Of a stretch of 43,895 bases of DNA, positions 14,918 through 22,365 are shown one piece after another. The DNA is from a virus, in the IMG/VR virus record IMGVR_UViG_3300030339_002069, positions 1 to 43,895 of that record. One strand, written 5' to 3'. Made by a program: the position numbers and the translations under genes. Numbering within the stretch: the first letter of the stretch is position 1; every line of letters starts with the position of its first letter. The notes beneath the pieces were generated by a model. That model did no database searches. It had not been told where the DNA came from and was given only the letters and a program-made list of their open reading frames with translations.

Positions 14918-15118
14918 ATGTTTTTAGGATATCCAATAATAAGTTGGTTAGGGTTGGGATTGTATGGGATTTTTATATTAATATTATTTACTGGAATATT
15001 TGCAGTAAGTTGTAAGGCAGATAATTATTATCAGCATGAGTTAGATAAAAGAAAAAAATTAAATCAATTCAGGATGCGACAAAAGAAAAAAATTATTGTA
15101 TATAAAAGTGTATCATGA
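14918..15118 (+). CDS. Small membrane protein, 66 aa, one transmembrane helix
   Basis: ATGAGGTGAT precedes the ATG. Residues about 8-32 are one hydrophobic helix (Gly, Leu, Ile, Phe-rich) ending in Val-Ser-Cys. The remaining 34 residues are strongly basic (KRKKLNQFRMRQKKKK-like), predicting a cytoplasmic tail. No family recognised; a membrane-anchored accessory protein. Confidence 0.75.
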   Translation: MFLGYPIISWLGLGLYGIFILILFTGIFAVSCKADNYYQHELDKRKKLNQFRMRQKKKIIVYKSVS

Positions 15119-15145
15119 GTATAAATAAAAAAATTAAATAATAGA

Positions 15146-15195
15146 TTAAAATATATAAAATATTTCTTGACATTAGATTAATACTTCTATATAAT
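15146..15195 (+). promoter_or_regulatory. TTAAAA-class promoter for 15256-15609
   Basis: TTAAAA at 15146-15151, -35 TTGACA at 15167-15172 (21 bp later), 17-bp spacer, -10 TATAAT at 15190-15195. The leader has ATTACATAAAAG at about 15215. Confidence 0.85.
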
Positions 15196-15255
15196 TGTAA
15201 ATAAGATAAGAAATTACATAAAAGAAAAAATAATATTTGAGGGAGTTTGATAAAT

Positions 15256-15609
15256 ATGAGTAAATTGTATATAGTATTTGAAGATAATGGAGCAGGAAAA
15301 ATGTGGATAGATGAAGTTGATACAGACACAAATTGGAGTTATCAAGAAGTTGGAGGTCATCATGCAAATAATGTATTTGAAAGTACTTCCAGAGAAGAGT
15401 GTGAATCATATGTTAAGTTAGAAATAAAAGATTCAACCAAATTTGTTATATTTAAAACAAGAGATATAAATGGAGAAGAATGTTATTTTTGGTCTGAAAT
15501 GAATTGTTGTTCTGGAACTTATCAAGAAATTGGTGGAAGTTATTCCGACTTTATAACTGAATTTAAAACAGAAGAAGAAGCAAAAAAATATGTAGAAATT
15601 AATAATTAA
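15256..15609 (+). CDS. Hypothetical protein with internal repeat, 117 aa
   Basis: ATG 15256 follows GGGAGTTTG. Two halves resemble each other: W-S-Y-Q-E-V-G-G-H...F-E-S-T-S-x-E-E-C near residues 30-55 and T-Y-Q-E-I-G-G-S...F-K-T-E-E-E-A near 90-112. A tandem duplication of a short beta-beta-helix unit is therefore likely. Function unknown. Single-gene unit. Confidence 0.75.
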   Translation: MSKLYIVFEDNGAGKMWIDEVDTDTNWSYQEVGGHHANNVFESTSREECESYVKLEIKDSTKFVIFKTRDINGEECYFWSEMNCCSGTYQEIGGSYSDFITEFKTEEEAKKYVEINN

Positions 15610-15611
15610 GG

Positions 15612-15634
15612 AACTGGAGAAATCCAGTTTTTTA
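15612..15634 (+). terminator. Terminator after 15256-15609
   Basis: AACTGG (15612-15617), loop AGAAAT, CCAGTT (15624-15629), then a T-run. Confidence 0.85.
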
Positions 15635-15739
15635 TTACTTAGATATAAGTTATCAAATACAACATAATGAGTTAAGATAAAAAGTCTATTTTATTTGGAA
15701 TTTTAAAGAAAAATATTTTAGTATTATTTTAATTTGTTA

Positions 15740-15768
15740 TTGACTTTAATTGAAAACAATGATAATAT
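15740..15768 (+). promoter_or_regulatory. Promoter for 15819-16895
   Basis: -35 TTGACT (15740-15745), 17-bp spacer, -10 TAATAT (15763-15768). The upstream element is degenerate (TTAATTTGTTA). The leader has AGTACATAACGAATTAAAA. Confidence 0.75.
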
Positions 15769-15818
15769 AGTAAATAAGAAGTACATAACGAATTAAAAAA
15801 ATATGAGGAGTGGTTATA

Positions 15819-16895
15819 ATGGAAACTATAAAAGTAAAAAATATATTAGGATATGGAAATGAATTAAGCGAAATGAGAAAAGCTAAACTTATTAATACTT
15901 TAGATAAACAATATAGATATGATGGAATTATATTACATAGATATGAATTTATAATCAATAGAGTATTAGAAGGATTAAAAACAGAATTAAAAGAAAATTA
16001 TAGTTACTATAGTAGAAAAATAGATGCAGATACAAAACCAAAAACATTATATAAATTAAAATCAGAAGATGATTCTTATTATGAAATAACAAAAGTGGAA
16101 TATGATTTTGCTACATGGTTAATTGAAAATAATATAATCACAATTGAAAAAGTAAGAGAATTTGAATTAATAGAATATAATAGAGTAAAAGAGATTGAAC
16201 GACTAGAAGCAGAAAGAATAGAAAATGAAAGTCAAGAACAATTAAGAAAAGAAAAAGAAGAACAAGAATTTAAAAACTGGTTAGAATCTGAAATTAATCT
16301 ATATAATAATATTGATAAATTAGAAATAGCAAAAGCAATATATCAAGATAAAATAAACCAATGTAGTATAGATTTATGTAAAAAAGTATTATTTTTAATA
16401 GAAAATATTGATAATGAAAAATGTAGAAGAGATTTAATGTCTAGATTGAGAAATCATAATCCAGCTAGTAGAAAAGTATTTTATCATGTAACTGGAATAA
16501 GATTACCTAATACAGATAAAGCAACTATAGAATTATTACAAAATATATCTAGTAATGATTTTAAAGAATCAATAGAATATAAAATAAAAATTAAAGAAGA
16601 ACCTAAAGAATTAATTAAATTCTATAGAAAAAATAAAGATGAAATAATAATGGCTGAGGGTGAAGAATTAAAAAACAAATACGATATGCAGTTGTATATT
16701 TATTTTGATATAGATAAGGACTATTATATAATAGTTGAAGGTAAAACAGGTATGACTTTAATGAGTGGTGATAGAAACAAGACTACACTATTAAAAACAT
16801 TTAAGGAAAGAATGACAGATGATTTAATTAAAAGAGTAAAAGAACAAATAGAATATTTAGTAAATACTAATGGAGAACTACCAAAAGCAATATAA
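15819..16895 (+). CDS. Hypothetical coiled-coil protein, 358 aa
   Basis: ATG 15819 follows GAGGAGTGG; the GTG at 15810 lies in that site. Residues about 110-155 form a Glu/Arg/Lys coiled coil. The flanking segments are mixed, with a C-terminal domain of about 90 residues (YDMQLYIYFDIDKDYYIIVEG core). No enzyme motif or family recognised. It is one of the largest proteins of the window, transcribed alone and terminated at 16903. Confidence 0.8.
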   Translation: METIKVKNILGYGNELSEMRKAKLINTLDKQYRYDGIILHRYEFIINRVLEGLKTELKENYSYYSRKIDADTKPKTLYKLKSEDDSYYEITKVEYDFATWLIENNIITIEKVREFELIEYNRVKEIERLEAERIENESQEQLRKEKEEQEFKNWLESEINLYNNIDKLEIAKAIYQDKINQCSIDLCKKVLFLIENIDNEKCRRDLMSRLRNHNPASRKVFYHVTGIRLPNTDKATIELLQNISSNDFKESIEYKIKIKEEPKELIKFYRKNKDEIIMAEGEELKNKYDMQLYIYFDIDKDYYIIVEGKTGMTLMSGDRNKTTLLKTFKERMTDDLIKRVKEQIEYLVNTNGELPKAI

Positions 16896-16902
16896 ACCAT
16901 TC

Positions 16903-16944
16903 AAAGACTAGCAAAAGAAAAAATATATTGCTAGTCTTTCTTTA
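16903..16944 (+). terminator. Strong terminator after 15819-16895
   Basis: AAAGACTAGCAA (16903-16914) pairs perfectly with TTGCTAGTCTTT (16928-16939), followed by CTTTAC. The gap 16896-17325 (430 bases) holds this hairpin, an AT-rich stretch with no usable frame, and the block promoter at 17135. Confidence 0.85.
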
Positions 16945-17134
16945 CATCTATAAAAACCACAACAAACGTATCAAACGACCTTGTAATCAATTCTATATCT
17001 AAACTAATGCAATTCTACCTATAACATAACAAAGCCTTAAATAGCCTATACAAGCATTAAACGTGCTTATAATAAATACAATCTATCAGCACAGGATAAA
17101 CAATATATAATAAAACTGAATAACTAATTAAATT

Positions 17135-17255
17135 AAAAATAAATGAAATGCTAAGAGAAATGGAGTAAACGAGAGACAATTAAAGCTAAGTATTATTTTA
17201 ATACGTTATATAGTTATATTTGAGAGTATACAAGTATTTTATAATTTGGTATTAT
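17135..17255 (+). promoter_or_regulatory. Block-type promoter for 17326-17817
   Basis: Fourth copy of the block: GAAATGCTAAGAG...GGAGTAAACGAGAG...ATTAAAG...TTTAATACGTTATATAG...TTGAGA at 17220-17225, 24 bp, TATTAT at 17250-17255 preceded by TGG. An AACTAATTAAA element is upstream at 17112. Confidence 0.7.
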
Positions 17256-17325
17256 TAGATTATAGAAAAGGACAGAAAAAATAAATAACAGATTAAAAAA
17301 ATAAATATTAAAGGAGTAATGTAAA

Positions 17326-17817
17326 ATGTCAAATTATGATAACTTAATTAATAAGGTAAATGAAATTAAGGAGTTCAAAGAATTTAAAAATAAATACATG
17401 TTATTAAAAAATAAAATAGCAGAAATTGAAGCTATAGAAGAAGAATGTGGAAAAGAAATTTTAAAAAATAATATTTTTAATATAAATGAAGAAGGTTATA
17501 AATTAAGATTAAAAAGAAATCCTAATTTAGATAAAAGAATATTAGAATCTAATGAATCTTATCTTATGAATAAGGAAGATTTAGAAAAATATTTAAAATT
17601 ACTACATGAAGCAAGAACAGAAAAAGGTATTAAAGCGAAAGATTGGGAAAATTCATCTACATTTGTATTATTTGAAGAAATGAAAAAATATGAACATGGA
17701 TTAGTGAATATAACAATTGAATTAGCACCAATAGAGATAAAAGAAAAAATAGTTCAATTATTTAATAATTATAAATATAGAGATAAAGCTATAGAAACAA
17801 TGATTAATGTAAAATAA
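17326..17817 (+). CDS. Hypothetical helical protein, 163 aa
   Basis: AAAGGAGTAATG leader before ATG 17326. Residues 5-50 are a Lys/Glu/Ile coiled coil (NEIKEFKEFKNKYMLLKNKI-type heptads); the rest is helical. No family recognised. Six bases after its stop codon the transcript enters a hammerhead-like ribozyme fold (17824-17880), so its mRNA 3' end may be generated by self-cleavage. Confidence 0.75.
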   Translation: MSNYDNLINKVNEIKEFKEFKNKYMLLKNKIAEIEAIEEECGKEILKNNIFNINEEGYKLRLKRNPNLDKRILESNESYLMNKEDLEKYLKLLHEARTEKGIKAKDWENSSTFVLFEEMKKYEHGLVNITIELAPIEIKEKIVQLFNNYKYRDKAIETMINVK

Positions 17818-17823
17818 CAATAA

Positions 17824-17880
17824 GTAAGTTTGATAAGGAACGTGAGAGTCGCCGAAACTGGTGTAATGCCAGTCACTTAC
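17824..17880 (+). ncRNA. Hammerhead ribozyme candidate with U3-A8 core pair (stem I open)
   Basis: The stretch folds exactly as a hammerhead. Stem I GTAAGT (17824-17829) pairs with ACTTAC (17875-17880). Core box 1 is TTGATAA (17830-17836; consensus CTGANGA). Stem II is GG-AA bulge-CG (17837-17842) with CGCC (17850-17853) and loop TGAGAGT. Core GAA is at 17854-17856. Stem III ACTGG (17857-17861) pairs with CCAGT (17869-17873) with a 7-nt loop, starting with the required A15.1-U16.1 pair. C17 is at 17874, giving a GTC cleavage triplet. U4, G5, A6, A9, G12, A13 and A14 are all present. The only departures are C3 to U and G8 to A, which are paired with each other in known structures, so pairing is kept. 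Cut predicted after 17874. Confidence 0.7.
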
Positions 17881-17926
17881 GAAATAAAAAATCACCTCAA
17901 GACATTCAAGAAAAGCGTAAATGAAA

Positions 17927-17943
17927 TCTAGCGCAACGCTAGA
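17927..17943. other. Perfect short hairpin downstream of the ribozyme
   Basis: TCTAGCG-CAA-CGCTAGA is a perfect 7-bp stem, G+C-richer than its surroundings, with no U-run on either strand. It may protect the 3' cleavage product or bind a protein. The stretch 17881-17926 between ribozyme and hairpin has no other visible feature. Confidence 0.45.
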
Positions 17944-17963
17944 AATTAAATTAAAAAAATATA

Positions 17964-18014
17964 TTAAAGAAATAGATGAAAGTTATTGACAGTGTAGGAG
18001 TAGAAGAGTAAAAT
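17964..18014 (+). promoter_or_regulatory. TTAAA-class promoter for 18042-18878
   Basis: TTAAA at 17964-17968, -35 TTGACA at 17986-17991 (22 bp later), 17-bp spacer, -10 TAAAAT at 18009-18014. Confidence 0.75.
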
Positions 18015-18041
18015 AATAATTAGATAAGGAGTTGAAAAGTT

Positions 18042-18236
18042 ATGGCTAGAAAAAAATTTATATGTAATGAAATTACAGTACAACTAAGAACTGATTATGA
18101 ATTATTTATGACAACAGAAAACCATAAATATACTTATCAACTAGCAAATATTTATAATGATAGCACTGTAGAAGTGAATGGAACTACATATGATAATGAT
18201 AAATTTCATGAAATATTTACTAGAAATATAGTTTAA
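18042..18236 (+). CDS. Small hypothetical protein, 64 aa
   Basis: AAGGAGTTG precedes the ATG. The small beta-rich protein (MARKKFICNEITVQ start; TVEVNGTTYDNDKFH near the end) resembles a compact barrel. No family recognised. First of three small genes in one unit. Confidence 0.7.
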   Translation: MARKKFICNEITVQLRTDYELFMTTENHKYTYQLANIYNDSTVEVNGTTYDNDKFHEIFTRNIV

Positions 18237-18252
18237 ATAATAGATTAAATGA

Positions 18253-18282
18253 GGGGATATTAAAATAAAAAAAATATTCCCC
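18253..18282 (+). other. Intercistronic hairpin between 18042 and 18313 genes
   Basis: GGGGATATT (18253-18261) pairs with AATATTCCCC (18273-18282) with one bulge. It stands between two co-oriented genes without a U-run and could act as an attenuator or RNA-processing site. Confidence 0.4.
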
Positions 18283-18312
18283 GAAGAAAAAAATTTTATA
18301 GGAGCTGATAAC

Positions 18313-18498
18313 ATGAATTCAAGTATTTTCGTATGTAATTTATCACAAGACAAACAAAATAAAATAAAAAAATTAGTTACAAAACATTTGAAAGTAGAAG
18401 GACTTGAAGTTGATAAAATAAAAGAAATTGTTGGAAATGTTATGTCTGATAGATTAGTAAATATTGAGGAAATTGTGGATATTAGTCAGTTTTTATAA
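18313..18498 (+). CDS. Small hypothetical protein, 61 aa
   Basis: ATAGGAGCTG precedes the ATG. A mostly helical protein with a Lys-rich middle (DKQNKIKKLVTKHLKVEG). The C-terminal G-L-E-V-D-K-I-K-x-x-V...V-D-I weakly resembles the end of the 78-aa protein at 18980-19216 (G-V-E-I-D-R-L-K-x-x-V), so the two may be distant relatives. No family recognised. Confidence 0.65.
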   Translation: MNSSIFVCNLSQDKQNKIKKLVTKHLKVEGLEVDKIKEIVGNVMSDRLVNIEEIVDISQFL

Positions 18499-18527
18499 AA
18501 AATAATTTAATAGGATGGTGTATTGAT

Positions 18528-18878
18528 ATGAGTATGTATAAATTTTTAAATAATAAAGAAGAAATGGTAAAGGTAAATTTAAAGTCATTTGATGAAGCAA
18601 ATAAGTATGCAGAAAAAAATAATTTAGTATCATTGACTATGAAATATGATGATTTTATAAAAGCATTTAATAGTAAGATAGAAAAATTTAAGAGCCATGT
18701 AAAATATACCGAATTATTAGAACAATCAAAACAAGCCAAGATATATAATACTATGAGTGGTTACAATTCGATTGTAGCTCATGACTTTATAAAAAGAATT
18801 ATAACTATGCCAGCAAAGTATATTGAAGATTGGTTAGAAGAAAAAAATAATTTAGAATGGTTAGCTGAATATAAATAA
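18528..18878 (+). CDS. Hypothetical protein, 116 aa
   Basis: AGGATGGTG precedes the ATG, 29 bases after the previous stop. Helical, Lys/Glu/Asn-rich protein; two Trp residues lie near the C-terminus (EDWLEEKNNLEWLAEYK). No family recognised. Last gene of the 18042 unit. Confidence 0.75.
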   Translation: MSMYKFLNNKEEMVKVNLKSFDEANKYAEKNNLVSLTMKYDDFIKAFNSKIEKFKSHVKYTELLEQSKQAKIYNTMSGYNSIVAHDFIKRIITMPAKYIEDWLEEKNNLEWLAEYK

Positions 18879-18925
18879 TAGATTAAAAAGCATATAAAAC
18901 ATGAATTTCATCACAACATTAATTT

Positions 18926-18954
18926 TTGATAATTTTCTACTTATAAGATATAAT
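18926..18954 (+). promoter_or_regulatory. Promoter for 18980-20190
   Basis: -35 TTGATA (18926-18931), 17-bp spacer, -10 TATAAT (18949-18954). A GATTAAAAAG motif is at 18882 but outside the usual spacing. Confidence 0.75.
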
Positions 18955-18979
18955 ATTAAATGAAACGGAGTGAGTAATA

Positions 18980-19216
18980 ATGACCAATGACACTATTAAA
19001 AGAGGTATTAAAAAAGTATTAGAAAAAGAAGAAATTATTATCAATAACGTATCTTTCTCTAAGGTAAAAAGAATAGACCTTAGAACGTCCATACATCAAA
19101 TTATATTAAGTTTAGATAGTATAGATGGTGTAGAAATAGACCGTTTAAAATCTACGGTAGATAATTATTTATTTGAGAATAATATAGACTATATGGGGTT
19201 ATTATTAGATATATAA
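18980..19216 (+). CDS. Small hypothetical protein, 78 aa
   Basis: ACGGAGTGAGTAATA precedes ATG 18980. Helical protein ending in acidic/hydrophobic residues (DNYLFENNIDYMGLLLDI). Possibly a distant relative of 18313-18498. It is followed after 23 bases by the HNH-like gene, so the two are co-transcribed. Confidence 0.65.
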   Translation: MTNDTIKRGIKKVLEKEEIIINNVSFSKVKRIDLRTSIHQIILSLDSIDGVEIDRLKSTVDNYLFENNIDYMGLLLDI

Positions 19217-19239
19217 TAAATCAAGGAGAAAATATAATT

Positions 19240-20190
19240 ATGGAATTTGAGATAAAAGAAAAATGTACTATATTAAATATTTATTATCAAAAAGAACATA
19301 GATATATTGATATTATAATTGATGCAGAAGATTTAAAAAAAGTAAAAGATAAAAAAATTTATATAGCTTTAGAAGATGGTAAATATAAACCTCGAATATA
19401 TAATGGAACACATTATATGAGATTACAATCATTTCTAACACCAAATTTAAAAATATCATATTCTAAAAATAGAAATCATTGTGATTGTAGAAAAGATAAT
19501 ATTACTTCTTCACCTTTAGAAGTAATAGGATTAGTTGAAGAAAATTCTATAAAAATGAAAGCGTCTTCCCTTAAAATGAGTAAAGAAAAAAGAGAAAATA
19601 TAACTAGGGGTTCAAGGGAAAACAGATACACAAAAGATTATTCTAACAAATTACAGGAAGATAAGTTGGGTGAAAAGAATATAAGTGCATTATTAACATG
19701 GGATTTAGTTAATCAAATTAGAAAAATTTCAATAGACGAAAATATATCTCAATATGAATTGGCAAATATGTTCAATGTAGGAAGGGCAACAATTGCAGAT
19801 ATAATTAATTATAGAACGTGGACAGTTAATCCAAAACTTAAAGAAAGAGTATATAAAGATGATAATATTAAAGTTATTAAGAAAATAAATGATATTAGTG
19901 ATGTGCAATTCAGTTATAATGATATGTATTTTGATAATATTTTACTAATGTTTGAAGATGAATTTTTATATATAGAAAAATTATCTATACAAGGATTAAT
20001 TTATATAGAGCAAAGAAACATTGATGGGAAATGTTTAGCATCAGTAGATATTTATATTCCAGTAAACAAAAGTAAGCTTATGAAAAAGTTTTATAGTATT
20101 GCTAAAATGAATCCTAGAAGTAAGGGAAGGGAATATTTTTATAAGTTTATAGATAAAGCTTTTAATCAATTAACTGATAAGGAAATATAA
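19240..20190 (+). CDS. Degenerate HNH homing-endonuclease-like protein with HTH
   Basis: 316 aa. Residues about 148-205 (GEKNISALLTWDLVNQIRKI...ISQYELANMFNVGRATIADI...RTW) are the helix-turn-helix segment that normally ends phage HNH homing endonucleases (G-E-K-N-x-x-A-x-L-T...I-R...S-x-x-x-x-A-x-x-F-x-V-x-x-x-T-I-x-D-I). The preceding region keeps only a vestige (NRNHCDCRKDNI, about 86-97) where the H-N-H motif should be, and I see no intact His-Asn-His set. A further 110 residues follow the HTH. I infer a former homing endonuclease now serving as a DNA-binding protein, or a very diverged nuclease. Confidence 0.6.
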   Translation: MEFEIKEKCTILNIYYQKEHRYIDIIIDAEDLKKVKDKKIYIALEDGKYKPRIYNGTHYMRLQSFLTPNLKISYSKNRNHCDCRKDNITSSPLEVIGLVEENSIKMKASSLKMSKEKRENITRGSRENRYTKDYSNKLQEDKLGEKNISALLTWDLVNQIRKISIDENISQYELANMFNVGRATIADIINYRTWTVNPKLKERVYKDDNIKVIKKINDISDVQFSYNDMYFDNILLMFEDEFLYIEKLSIQGLIYIEQRNIDGKCLASVDIYIPVNKSKLMKKFYSIAKMNPRSKGREYFYKFIDKAFNQLTDKEI

Positions 20191-20215
20191 AAATATAATA
20201 TTCTTTATCAGTTAA
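20170..20215 (+). terminator. Hairpin overlapping the stop of 19240-20190
   Basis: TTAACTGATAA (20170-20180) pairs perfectly with TTATCAGTTAA (20205-20215). The first arm lies in the coding sequence; there is little U-run after it. The remainder of the gap to 20278 has no other visible feature. Confidence 0.55.
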
Positions 20216-20278
20216 GATTAATATAGAAGTCGTTAAAATACTCATTATACTTCCAGTGAAAAGAAACTAGATAATTAA

Positions 20279-20329
20279 TTAAAATAATAGTTAAAAAGTA
20301 TAGACAAGCATAAAATATAAGAGTATACT
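20279..20329 (+). promoter_or_regulatory. TTAAAA-class promoter for 20381-20917
   Basis: TTAAAA at 20279-20284, -35 TAGACA at 20301-20306 (22 bp later), 17-bp spacer, -10 TATACT at 20324-20329. A second AATAGATTAAAATAAT copy lies in the leader at about 20346. Confidence 0.7.
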
Positions 20330-20380
20330 AAAATTAGATTAAGAAATAGATTAAAATAATATAGTAGGAGTTGTTGAGAT

Positions 20381-20722
20381 ATGAAATATAATTATGAAAC
20401 TCAAAGAAAAAATGCTTTTATAATATGCAATGGTAAACTATATGAAGGAGATATTCATTTTGATTGCATGTTTAAAGCTTTAGATGAAGTAGTGGGAGAA
20501 GATGAATTAGACTATAATTTTGATAAATATTTTAATATGGAAGAAAAAGAACTTTCTAAATTATTAGGAGATGATATTCCCAAGGGAGAAATAGCAATGG
20601 TAGATAATATCAAAATTTTAATATTATACGCAGAAGAAGAATTGAAAAAAGTTAAAGAATATTATAATAATTTTCCAACATACCTACATTCAATATATGG
20701 AGAAATAGAAAAGATAGCATAA
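20381..20722 (+). CDS. Acidic hypothetical protein, 113 aa
   Basis: TAGGAGTTG precedes the ATG. Acidic alpha/beta protein with two Cys residues near residues 15 and 29 and a Glu/Asp-rich middle (EVVGEDELDYNFDKYFNMEE). No family recognised. Co-transcribed with 20750-20917. Confidence 0.75.
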   Translation: MKYNYETQRKNAFIICNGKLYEGDIHFDCMFKALDEVVGEDELDYNFDKYFNMEEKELSKLLGDDIPKGEIAMVDNIKILILYAEEELKKVKEYYNNFPTYLHSIYGEIEKIA

Positions 20723-20749
20723 TAAATTAATATTAAGGAGTTGAAAACA

Positions 20750-20917
20750 ATGAATATATTTCAAAGTGAAAATGGATTTTTGCAATTAAATGTACAAGAT
20801 AAAAAAATTACTTTAACATTAGAACAAATAGATGAATTAGAAATTGACACTAATTATAAAACTAGTATATGGATTGACCATGATAAATTTATAAAAGCTT
20901 ATGGATTACCTTTTTAG
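20750..20917 (+). CDS. Small hypothetical protein, 55 aa
   Basis: AAGGAGTTGAAAACA precedes ATG 20750, 27 bases after the previous stop. A beta-strand start (LQLNVQDKKITLTLEQ) followed by W-I-D-H-D-K-F-I-K-A at the end. No family recognised. Real on the basis of ribosome binding site, codon use and operon position. Confidence 0.65.
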   Translation: MNIFQSENGFLQLNVQDKKITLTLEQIDELEIDTNYKTSIWIDHDKFIKAYGLPF

Positions 20918-20974
20918 AAAATAAAAAATTAAATTGAAAACTTATTCCATAAGCTGATAATTTGATATAGATTA

Positions 20975-21009
20975 AGACTAACTTAAAAATAAAAAAATTA
21001 AGTTAGTCT
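20975..21009 (+). terminator. 12-bp hairpin after the 20381-20917 unit
   Basis: AGACTAACTTAA (20975-20986) pairs perfectly with TTAAGTTAGTCT (20998-21009). No U-run follows; it may be a terminator or an operator for the antirepressor gene downstream. Confidence 0.5.
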
Positions 21010-21057
21010 ATAGTAGCATTTAAAAATAAAAAAAATATTTGAAAGGTCGTGTATAAG

Positions 21058-21069
21058 GTGCTGATATAA
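21058..21069 (+). other. Possible 3-codon leader minigene upstream of the antirepressor
   Basis: GTG CTG ATA TAA after GAAAGGTCGTG, matching the segment at 2883-2913. Only the similarity of the two leaders supports a function. Confidence 0.25.
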
Positions 21070-21130
21070 AATAAAAAAATTAATAATAGATTAGAATAAT
21101 AAAAAATAATTATATGAAAGAGGTAGAGAG

Positions 21131-21946
21131 ATGAACAATGAAAATACAATACAAGAATTTTTTAATGAAAAATTTGGAACAGTTAGAGCAATAAATATTA
21201 ATGATAAGATTTATTTTGTAGGAAAAGATATTGCAGAAATATTAGGTTATGTTAATCCAACTAAAGCAATATCAACACATTGTAAAGGTGTGTCCAAAAT
21301 GGGAATACCTTCAAAGGGTGGAATACAACAAATGTCTATTATATTAGAAGGAGATATATTTAGATTAATAGTTAAATCTAAATTGCCATCAGTAGAAAAA
21401 TTTGAATCTTGGGTAATGGATATAGTATTACCAGCTATAAGGAAAGATGGTGGATATATTGATAAAGAAGAAAAAGTAATCACTGGCGAAATGTCTGAGG
21501 ATGAATTAATTTATAAAGCTATGCAAATGATGGATAAGAAAATACATAGGTTAGAAGAAGAAAAAATATTATTGCAAAATGAAAATGCAGAAATGAAACC
21601 CATTGTCAGTTTAGTAGATAAATTTATTAATACAAACGGATGCTATGATGTGGGAACTTATGCAAAGATTCTAGAGTCCAAAGAATTAGGTAGAACTAGA
21701 TTATTTACGTGGTTAAAAGATAATAAAATTCTAATGTCTAATAACGTACCTTATCAAACGTATGTTGATTATTTTAAGGTTATTCCAGTAGTAAATCAAT
21801 ATACTCATAGAACAGACTATAAAACGTTAATAAAGCCAAAAGGAATTACATACATATATAAAAGGTTAGTTAAAGACGGAAAAGTATTTAATAAACCTTT
21901 AGAACAAATAGTTGAAGAATTAAGTAATCTTAATAAAGTTAGTTAA
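21131..21946 (+). CDS. Bro-N / KilAC-type phage antirepressor
   Basis: 271 aa. Residues about 8-112 are a Bro-N domain (RAININDKIYFVGKDIAEILG, later SKLPSVEKFESWVMDIVLPA and IRKDGGYI). Residues about 130-150 form a short coiled coil. Residues about 165-265 resemble the KilAC/ANT C-terminal DNA-binding domain (AKILESKELGRTRLFTWLKD, PYQTYVDYFKV). Such proteins counteract phage repressors at induction or during superinfection. AGAGGTAGAG precedes the ATG. No own promoter is certain; the leader (20930-21130) holds a hairpin and a minigene-like segment. Confidence 0.9.
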   Translation: MNNENTIQEFFNEKFGTVRAININDKIYFVGKDIAEILGYVNPTKAISTHCKGVSKMGIPSKGGIQQMSIILEGDIFRLIVKSKLPSVEKFESWVMDIVLPAIRKDGGYIDKEEKVITGEMSEDELIYKAMQMMDKKIHRLEEEKILLQNENAEMKPIVSLVDKFINTNGCYDVGTYAKILESKELGRTRLFTWLKDNKILMSNNVPYQTYVDYFKVIPVVNQYTHRTDYKTLIKPKGITYIYKRLVKDGKVFNKPLEQIVEELSNLNKVS

Positions 21947-21960
21947 TACTACATAATAAG

Positions 21961-21989
21961 TTAAAATAAAACTTGCATATCATTATAAT
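21961..21989 (+). promoter_or_regulatory. TTAAAA-type promoter for 22033-22230
   Basis: TTAAAA (21961-21966), 17 bp, TATAAT (21984-21989). TTAAAATAAAACTTGC also matches the usual element-to--35 spacing of 12 bp (TTGCAT at 21973), but no -10 fits that -35. Confidence 0.55.
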
Positions 21990-22032
21990 ATTAATTGTTA
22001 ACTAAAAAATAAATTCAATAAGGAGTTAAATT

Positions 22033-22230
22033 ATGGAATCATATATAAAAGCTGAAAGAATATTGCATAAAATGATTAGAGAAGGTAAGGCAACTATAAA
22101 AGGACATAACGGTGATGATGAATATTATGATAAAAATGGGCATCAATTAGCAACTATATATAGTGTAGATGATGAAACATTTTTATCCATTCAAGAAGAT
22201 TCATTTTTAGAATTAATGGAAGAACAATAA
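22033..22230 (+). CDS. Small acidic hypothetical protein, 65 aa
   Basis: AAGGAGTTAA precedes the ATG. N-terminal basic helix (IKAERILHKMIREGK), then a beta hairpin with G-H-N-G-D-D-E-Y-Y-D and an acidic end. No family recognised. A terminator follows at 22250. Confidence 0.7.
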   Translation: MESYIKAERILHKMIREGKATIKGHNGDDEYYDKNGHQLATIYSVDDETFLSIQEDSFLELMEEQ

Positions 22231-22249
22231 ATAATGATAAAAACATTTT

Positions 22250-22279
22250 AAGGATTATATAGAAATATAGTCCTTTTAT
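22250..22279 (+). terminator. Terminator after 22033-22230
   Basis: AAGGATTATAT (22250-22260), loop AGAA, ATATAGTCCTT (22265-22275) with one wobble, then TTAT. Confidence 0.75.
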
Positions 22280-22365
22280 CATATCCAATACTACAAAACA
22301 GACAAGTCACAAGCTACACTAAACCACCTATAATATAATTAAGGTACAATTGCATTACTCTATAT

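Noticed and set aside
17821-17881. tRNA-like or cobalamin-riboswitch-like element
   Set aside because: The 7-nt-loop arm and outer stem suggested a tRNA, but only 27 bases separate the outer stem from that arm, too few for D and anticodon arms. GGTGTAATGCC suggested a B12 motif, but the rest of that aptamer is absent. The hammerhead fold explains every conserved position.
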